Of a stretch of DNA of 64,000 nt, positions 59,110 to 64,000 are shown piece after piece. The notes beneath the pieces were generated by a model. The model worked only from the letters and a program-made list of their open reading frames with translations. It was not told where the DNA came from and made no database searches. Location: contig NZ_JBFAPK010000015.1 in NCBI RefSeq assembly GCF_040676675.1, forward strand, positions 1 to 64,000, written 5' to 3'. This DNA comes from JBFAPK01 sp040676675 (lineage in GTDB: Bacteria > Actinomycetota > Actinomycetes > Mycobacteriales > Micromonosporaceae). The translations under genes and the position numbers were made by a program. How positions within the stretch are numbered: position 1 is the first letter of the stretch; every line of letters starts with the position of its first letter.

Positions 59110-60377
59110 CCCACTCCGCCCCCGCCTCGCTGGCCGAGGCCACCGACCTGATCCCGCTGACGACGATCAACACCAGTCCGGACCCGCACCCGGTCTACCA
59201 ACAGCTGCGGGAGAAGTACGGCCAGCTCGTACCGGTGGAGCTCGAACCCGGGGTGAACGCCTGGCTCGTCCTGGGCTACCCGGAGCTGCTGACGATCCTC
59301 CGTCAGGAGCAGCTCTTCTCCATCGACCCGAACGACTGGCGCGACTACCAGAACAAGGTCGTGCCGCCGGACTCGGGCCTGGGCCCGATGATGTTTCCCC
59401 GCGAGAACGCCTGGTTCGTCAACGGCGAGAAGCACCGCCGGCTGCGCGCACCGCTCGACGCCGGCATCGCCACCATCGACGAGCGCCGGATGCGCCGCTC
59501 GGTGACGGACCTGTGCGCGCGGTTGATCGACGGCTTCGCCGGTGCCGGTACCGCCGATCTGGTGGGCGACTACGCCGCGGCCATCCCGCTGCTGGCCGTC
59601 GCCGGCCAGTTCGGGTTCGACCTCAGCCAGGGGCACGAGTTGCGGGTCGGCCTCCAGGAGCTGTTCAGCTCGGGCGCGGACGCCCAACGGGGCAACAGCC
59701 TGTTCGACCAGCTGATCAACGATCTCATCCGGGACCGGCGCGGCGCCCCCGGCGACGACCTCACCAGCTTCCTCACCCGGCACGCCAACCTGCGCAACGA
59801 CGTCGAGGTCCAGCACTCCATGGTCCTGATGCTCGCCGCGGGGTACGAGATGACCAAGGCCTGGATCGCGCAGGCGCTGCAGCTGATGCTCACCGACGCC
59901 AGGTTCGCCGGTCGCCTGCGCGGTGGGCGCCTCGGCGTGGAGGACGCGCTGGACGAGGTGCTGTGGCGGGATCCGCCCGGCGCGAACATCCCGGCCCGCT
60001 TCGCGCTGGCCGACACGACGCTGGACGGGAAGTCGATCCGCCGCGGCGACCCGCTGATCCTCGGCTTCGCCGCCGCCAACGCCGACCCCCGGGTGCACGG
60101 TACGAAGCCGTGGACGGAGGTCGGCAATCGCGCCCACCTCGCCTGGGGCGCCGGCTCACACGCCTGCCCGGCGCGGATCCCCGCCCGCCTGATCACCCGT
60201 ACGGCGGTGGAGACCGCCCTTCACCTGCTGCCCGGCGTACGCCTGGCGATCCCGCCGGAGCAGGTGACCCACCAGGTCACGCCGTGGATCCGCTGCCCGG
60301 AGTCGCTGCCCGTACGCTTCACCCCCCGGCCGGCCGCGACCGCCGCGGCGCCGACGTCCACCACGCCGGACTCCTAG
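59106..60377 (+). CDS. conservon-associated cytochrome P450 lacking ExxR
   Basis: 423 residues. P450 features: I-helix MLAAGYEMTKAWI with the AGxExT-type pattern, and heme loop HLAWGAGSHACPARIPARL with the thiolate Cys near residue 354, followed by Pro-Ala instead of x-Gly. The K-helix position reads DEVLWRDPP, so the near-universal ExxR is replaced by E-V-L-W. This matches what is known of CYP157-type P450s from Streptomyces conservons, which lost ExxR. The substrate is unknown; such P450s may be structural or signalling parts. GTG 59106 overlaps the CvnD stop. Confidence 0.9.
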   Translation: MTHSAPASLAEATDLIPLTTINTSPDPHPVYQQLREKYGQLVPVELEPGVNAWLVLGYPELLTILRQEQLFSIDPNDWRDYQNKVVPPDSGLGPMMFPRENAWFVNGEKHRRLRAPLDAGIATIDERRMRRSVTDLCARLIDGFAGAGTADLVGDYAAAIPLLAVAGQFGFDLSQGHELRVGLQELFSSGADAQRGNSLFDQLINDLIRDRRGAPGDDLTSFLTRHANLRNDVEVQHSMVLMLAAGYEMTKAWIAQALQLMLTDARFAGRLRGGRLGVEDALDEVLWRDPPGANIPARFALADTTLDGKSIRRGDPLILGFAAANADPRVHGTKPWTEVGNRAHLAWGAGSHACPARIPARLITRTAVETALHLLPGVRLAIPPEQVTHQVTPWIRCPESLPVRFTPRPAATAAAPTSTTPDS

Positions 60378-60662
60378 GCTCGCCGGACGGGGTCCTCGCC
60401 GGGGCCCGCGGTCTGTTTTGCGCGGGCGGGCGGAGTTCGGGCTGGTCGGTGTGGATTCGAACAGGTGATCTAGCGCACGTTTTCGCGGGGAGCCGACCGG
60501 CCGCTCCGTACTGCCTGTGATGCTGACCGCGCGGGCTGGCGACCGGAGGAACCGGAGGATACGGGGCGACCGGGGAAAGGTCGTCGCCCTGCGCGGCCTA
60601 CGCCATCCGATGCGCAACGCGTTCGACTTCGCCCACCGGCCCCCTTGGACCTGGAGAGCCAT

Positions 60663-62246
60663 GTGAACACGCAAGCGGCCGCGGCGGCCAACAAGCTCGA
60701 CGCCGCCGTTCTCAAGATTGCCGGCGTGGTCGTGCTCGGCGCGATCATGTCAATTCTCGACGTCACCGTCGTCAGCGTCGCGCTGCCGACCTTCCAGACC
60801 GAGTTCGACGCCACGTACGCCGAGGTCGCCTGGACGATGACGGGCTACACCCTGGCGCTGGCCACGGTGATCCCGCTCAGCGGCTGGGCCGCCGACCGGT
60901 TCGGCACGAAGCGGCTCTACATGCTGGCCCTGCTGCTGTTCACGCTCGGCTCCGCGCTCTGCGCCACGGCCGACTCGATCGGTCAGCTCATCGGCTACCG
61001 GGTCGTACAGGGCCTGGGCGGTGGCATGCTCATGCCGCTCGGTATGACGATCATGACGCGGGCCGCCGGACCGGAGCGGATCGGCCGACTGATGGCGGTC
61101 CTCGGCATCCCGATGCTGCTCGGTCCGATCGGCGGACCGATCCTCGGCGGCTGGCTGATCGAGGCGGCGAGCTGGCACTGGATCTTCCTGATCAACGTGC
61201 CGATCGGCGCCGTCGCCCTCGTGTACGCCCTGCTCGCGCTGCCGAAGGACAACCCCGAGCCGTCCGAGTCGTTCGACTTCGTCGGCATGCTGATGCTCTC
61301 GCCGGGTCTCGCGCTCTTCCTCTACGGCGTCTCGTCGCTGCCGGAGACCGGTACGATCACCGCCACCAAGGTCTGGGCCACCATGCTGGTCGGCGCCGTG
61401 CTGCTGGTCAGCTTCGTCGTGTACTCGTTCAAGCCGCGGCACCCGCTGCTGGACCTGCGGCTGTTCGGCAACCGCAACCTGCGGATCGCGTCGATCTCCC
61501 TCTTCGTGTTCATCATCGCGTTCATGGGCGCCGGCCTGCTCTTCCCGAGCTACTTCCTCCAGGTCCGCGGCGAGTCCACCCTGCACGCCGGCCTGCTGAT
61601 GGCGCCGCAGGGGATCGGGGCGATGCTCACCATGCCGATCGCCGGCACCCTGGCGGACCGGATCCCGGTCGGCCGGACCGTACCGTTCGCGATGGCGCTC
61701 ATCGCGGTCGGCTTCTTCGCCTTCACCCAGGTCGGTACGGACACCTCGTACCTGCTGCTCTGCGGGTCGCTGTTCGTGATGGGGCTCGGCATGGGCGGCA
61801 CCATGATGCCGATCATGACCTCGGCGCTGCGGACGCTGACCAACCACGAGACGGCCCGCGGCTCCACGCTGGTGAACATCCTCCAACAGATCGGCAGCTC
61901 GATCGGCGCCTCGATCATGTCGGTGATCCTCACCAGCCAGCTGAACGGTTCGGCCCCGATCCCGGGCCTGAACGACCCGCGCACCGGCGAGCCGGTCACC
62001 GAGGCCGGCGCGGCGATCGCCGTCCAGCACGGCGCCCAGCTGCCGATCGACCCGTCGATCCTCCAGCGCGGGCTGGCGTTCGTGGCCGACTCCTTCGCGA
62101 CCACCTTCTGGGTCGGCTTCGCGCTGGTCGTGGCGACCTTCGTGCCGATCGCGTTCCTGCCCCGCAAGCGCGTGGCGCCGCCCGCGCCGCAGGACCCGAG
62201 CGGCGAGGGCGAGCAGCGTCCGGCCGCGCCGGTGCTGGTCCACTGA
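60663..62246 (+). CDS. DHA2 family MFS multidrug exporter
   Basis: 527 residues and 14 hydrophobic helices, as in the EmrB/QacA (DHA2) family. Motifs: SILDVTVVSVALPTFQTEFD in TM1, WAADRFGTKRLYMLALLLFT (motif A), GYRVVQGLGGGMLMPLGMTI (motif B), GPIGGPILGGWLIEAASWHW (motif C). It should export drugs or metabolites by proton antiport. The start is GTG 60663 with GGAGAG 6 nt upstream; a TTG 18 bases earlier is in frame. The preceding 285-bp gap holds no gene I can support. Confidence 0.92.
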   Translation: MNTQAAAAANKLDAAVLKIAGVVVLGAIMSILDVTVVSVALPTFQTEFDATYAEVAWTMTGYTLALATVIPLSGWAADRFGTKRLYMLALLLFTLGSALCATADSIGQLIGYRVVQGLGGGMLMPLGMTIMTRAAGPERIGRLMAVLGIPMLLGPIGGPILGGWLIEAASWHWIFLINVPIGAVALVYALLALPKDNPEPSESFDFVGMLMLSPGLALFLYGVSSLPETGTITATKVWATMLVGAVLLVSFVVYSFKPRHPLLDLRLFGNRNLRIASISLFVFIIAFMGAGLLFPSYFLQVRGESTLHAGLLMAPQGIGAMLTMPIAGTLADRIPVGRTVPFAMALIAVGFFAFTQVGTDTSYLLLCGSLFVMGLGMGGTMMPIMTSALRTLTNHETARGSTLVNILQQIGSSIGASIMSVILTSQLNGSAPIPGLNDPRTGEPVTEAGAAIAVQHGAQLPIDPSILQRGLAFVADSFATTFWVGFALVVATFVPIAFLPRKRVAPPAPQDPSGEGEQRPAAPVLVH

Positions 62247-62257
62247 CGGACCGAGCG

Positions 62258-62285
62258 GGTGCCCGTCGCGGTCGCGGCGGGCACC
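62258..62285. terminator. hairpin terminator between convergent genes
   Basis: GGTGCCCG (62258-62265) pairs with CGGGCACC (62278-62285) around a 12-nt GC-rich loop, directly between the MFS gene (+) and the NB-ARC regulator (-). Confidence 0.6.
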
Positions 62286-62287
62286 GC

Positions 62288-64000
62288 TCAGCCCGGTGCC
62301 GGCGTGAGTCGCGGGTCGACCAGCGGCGGTCCGGCCAGCTTCGCCCGTACCTGGGCGGCGTCCGGGTGGCCGAGCTCGTCCAGGATCTGCGCGGCCCCGG
62401 TCCACGCCGCCCGGGCGGCCTCCCGGTCGCCCGCGGCCTGGTGCAGGTCGCCGAGGTGGTCGAGGGTACGGGTTTCGAGGTACCGGCTGCCGTCGGCCCG
62501 GTACAGGTCGAGCGCCCGCCGGTAGTAGCCGACCGCCCGCCGCCGGTCGCCGAGACCGCCGTGGATGTAGCCGAGACTGTCGTACGCCGCGCCCTGGCCG
62601 TGGGTGTCGCCGGACTCGACGGCCCGCTCCAGCGCGATCTCGCAGTAGACGAGCGCCCGCGCGTAGTCGCCGAGGCGGGCGTGGCACCAGCCGACGTTGT
62701 TCAGCGCCTGGAACGTCCGTACCTCGGCGCCGGCGGCCCGGTAGAGCGCGAGGCACTCCTCGGCGTGCCGCAGCGCCTCGCGGTAGCGGCCCTGCCGCTC
62801 GCGTACCCAGGTCAGGCCCTGATGGGCGTTGGCCTGCAGGACGAGGTCACCGGCCTGCCGGTACAGGCCGAGGGCGCGCTGGAGATGCACGTACGCCTCG
62901 TCGCCGCGCCGCAGCCCCGTCAGCCCGACGGCGAGACTGCGGTGGATGTGGCCCCGGCCCGCCGGGTCCGTGACGCGGTGCGCGGTGTCCAGCACGGCCC
63001 GGTGCAGCACGTGGCGCCAGCGGCCGATCCGCAGGAAGAACGGGGTCAGCGTCCCGGCGAGCTGCCAGGTGTGCCGGTCGAAGCCGTGGCCGGCCGCGTG
63101 GTCCAGGGCGGCGAGCAGGGCCGGATGCTCCGCGGTCAGCCAGTCCAGCACGGCCCCGTGGTCGGGCAGCTGTTCGACCGTGACGCCGGGGGCGGGTTCG
63201 GCCAGCTCGATCGGGTCCAGGCTGCGGTAGAGCACCCGGGCGGCGGCGCGGGCCGTGTGCAGGTAGTAGTCGAGCACCCGGCCCAGGGCGGCGCGGCGGT
63301 CGGCCTCCGGGTCGTGCGCGTGCGCCAGCTCGGTGGCGTAGGCGCGGAGCAGGTCGTGCAGGGCGTACCGGCCCGGCGAGAGCTCGGTGACCAGGTGCAC
63401 GGTGGTCAGCGCGGTCAGCAGCGACCGCGCCCGCCCGACCGGTAGGCCGGCCAGGCTGGCCGCGGCGGTACCGGCGAGGTCCGGGCCGGGATGCAGCCCG
63501 AGCAGCCGGAACAGCCGGGCGGCGTCCGGACGCAGGGTCCGGTACGACCAGGAGAAGACCGCCCGTACCCCGGACGCCGGGGACTCGCCGTCGAACGCGT
63601 CCAGGCCGCCCCCGGCCGCGCGCAGTTCCCCGGCGACGGCGGCCAGCGCGAAACCCGGGTTGGTCACGGCCCGGGCGGCCACGACGACGAGCGCGAGCGG
63701 CAGGCCGGCGCAGAGCCGGACTATCTCGCGTACCGCGTCCGGCTCGGCCGCGACCCGCGCGACGCCGAGGCGGCTGACCAGCAGCTCGTGCGCCTCGGCG
63801 GCGGTCAGCAGGGCGACCGTCACCGGCCGGGCGCCCTCCCGGGCCACCAGGCCGGAGAGCCGGTTGCGGCTGGTCACCACCACGAGGCAGCCGGCCGCGC
63901 TGGGCAGCAGCGGACGTACCTGCGCCTCGTCGTACGCGTCGTCGAGGACGACGAGGATCCGCCGGTCCGCGACGAGGCTCCGGTAGAGGGCGACCCGCGC
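62288..64000 (-). CDS. NB-ARC/TPR regulator (AfsR-like), 5' end outside the window
   Basis: At least 570 residues, open to the window edge. The visible part starts within the NB-ARC ATPase: ILVVLDDAYDEAQVRPLLPS (Walker B), CLVVVTSRNRLSG (sensor), then LCAGLPLALVVVAARAV (GLPL motif), SYRTLRPDAARLFRLLGLHP and YALHDLLRAYATELA (MHD-like). From about codon 300 of the visible part, repeated TPR units follow (LQANAHQGLTWVRERQGRYR, ALNNVGWCHARLGDYARALV, AAYDSLGYIHGGLGDRRRAV). This matches AfsR/SARP-type regulators, whose N-terminal DNA-binding part would lie beyond 64000. The frame passes without interruption to the end. Confidence 0.9.
   Translation of the reverse strand, partial: ARVALYRSLVADRRILVVLDDAYDEAQVRPLLPSAAGCLVVVTSRNRLSGLVAREGARPVTVALLTAAEAHELLVSRLGVARVAAEPDAVREIVRLCAGLPLALVVVAARAVTNPGFALAAVAGELRAAGGGLDAFDGESPASGVRAVFSWSYRTLRPDAARLFRLLGLHPGPDLAGTAAASLAGLPVGRARSLLTALTTVHLVTELSPGRYALHDLLRAYATELAHAHDPEADRRAALGRVLDYYLHTARAAARVLYRSLDPIELAEPAPGVTVEQLPDHGAVLDWLTAEHPALLAALDHAAGHGFDRHTWQLAGTLTPFFLRIGRWRHVLHRAVLDTAHRVTDPAGRGHIHRSLAVGLTGLRRGDEAYVHLQRALGLYRQAGDLVLQANAHQGLTWVRERQGRYREALRHAEECLALYRAAGAEVRTFQALNNVGWCHARLGDYARALVYCEIALERAVESGDTHGQGAAYDSLGYIHGGLGDRRRAVGYYRRALDLYRADGSRYLETRTLDHLGDLHQAAGDREAARAAWTGAAQILDELGHPDAAQVRAKLAGPPLVDPRLTPAPG

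Overview
This window reads as chromosome of a high-GC mycelial actinobacterium, most likely Micromonosporaceae (Micromonospora-like). The evidence is very GC-biased third codon positions, frequent GTG starts, ATGA/GTGA stop-start overlaps, tRNAs with encoded CCA, a complete conservon (CvnA-B-C-D plus a P450), SARP/AfsR-type giant regulators and a lipopeptide-style acyl-AMP ligase cluster. The genus is inferred, not proven.

Layout. 0.6-3.3 kb: a periplasmic copper pair (CopC-CopD fusion and YcnI). 3.5-5.4 kb: an MmgE/PrpD-TetR operon. 5.6-8.5 kb: a small membrane protein, a GT87 mannosyltransferase, oligoribonuclease (orn) and tRNA-His. 8.6-13.2 kb: a MarR-like regulator divergent from a DUF4097 protein, then two L,D-transpeptidase lipoproteins. 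13.4-19.9 kb: a degenerate integrated element in tRNA-Lys(CTT). It is bounded by perfect 49-bp direct repeats and carries a broken tyrosine integrase, an HNH nuclease, a NucA/NucB-type nuclease remnant followed at once by a DUF6461 gene, a HEPN-like gene with an in-frame amber codon, and IS debris. 20.2-22.9 kb: two Gfo/Idh/MocA oxidoreductases behind a deleted sugar-binding-protein gene. 22.9-34.5 kb: housekeeping and accessory enzymes (NTF2-like, PQQ-type sugar dehydrogenase, PadR pair, 5'-nucleotidase, DUF6098, TetR-SDR-AKR, VOC, DUF1905, DUF427).

34.7-48.3 kb is the most unusual stretch. A SARP-ATPase-TPR regulator and a hemerythrin protein are followed by a large protein that fuses a HAD-like domain to an isonitrile-synthase-like (PvcA/DIT1) domain. 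It is transcribed divergently from an operon of alpha/beta hydrolase, fatty acyl-AMP ligase, two acyl-CoA-dehydrogenase-like proteins and an acyl carrier protein. A long inverted repeat lies between the two units. I infer a compact natural-product pathway that activates, desaturates and possibly isonitrile-decorates an ACP-bound acyl chain; no NRPS or PKS is present in the window.

48.3-55.8 kb, minus strand: a translationally coupled signalling operon (hybrid histidine kinase-REC-PP2C-anti-sigma-type protein, STAS antagonist, pentapeptide-repeat protein, FkbM methyltransferase), preceded by a HipA-like/DUF3037 pair. 56.3-60.4 kb: the conservon, whose P450 lacks the ExxR motif. 60.7-64 kb: a DHA2-type MFS exporter and the 3' part of an NB-ARC/TPR regulator that runs off the window.
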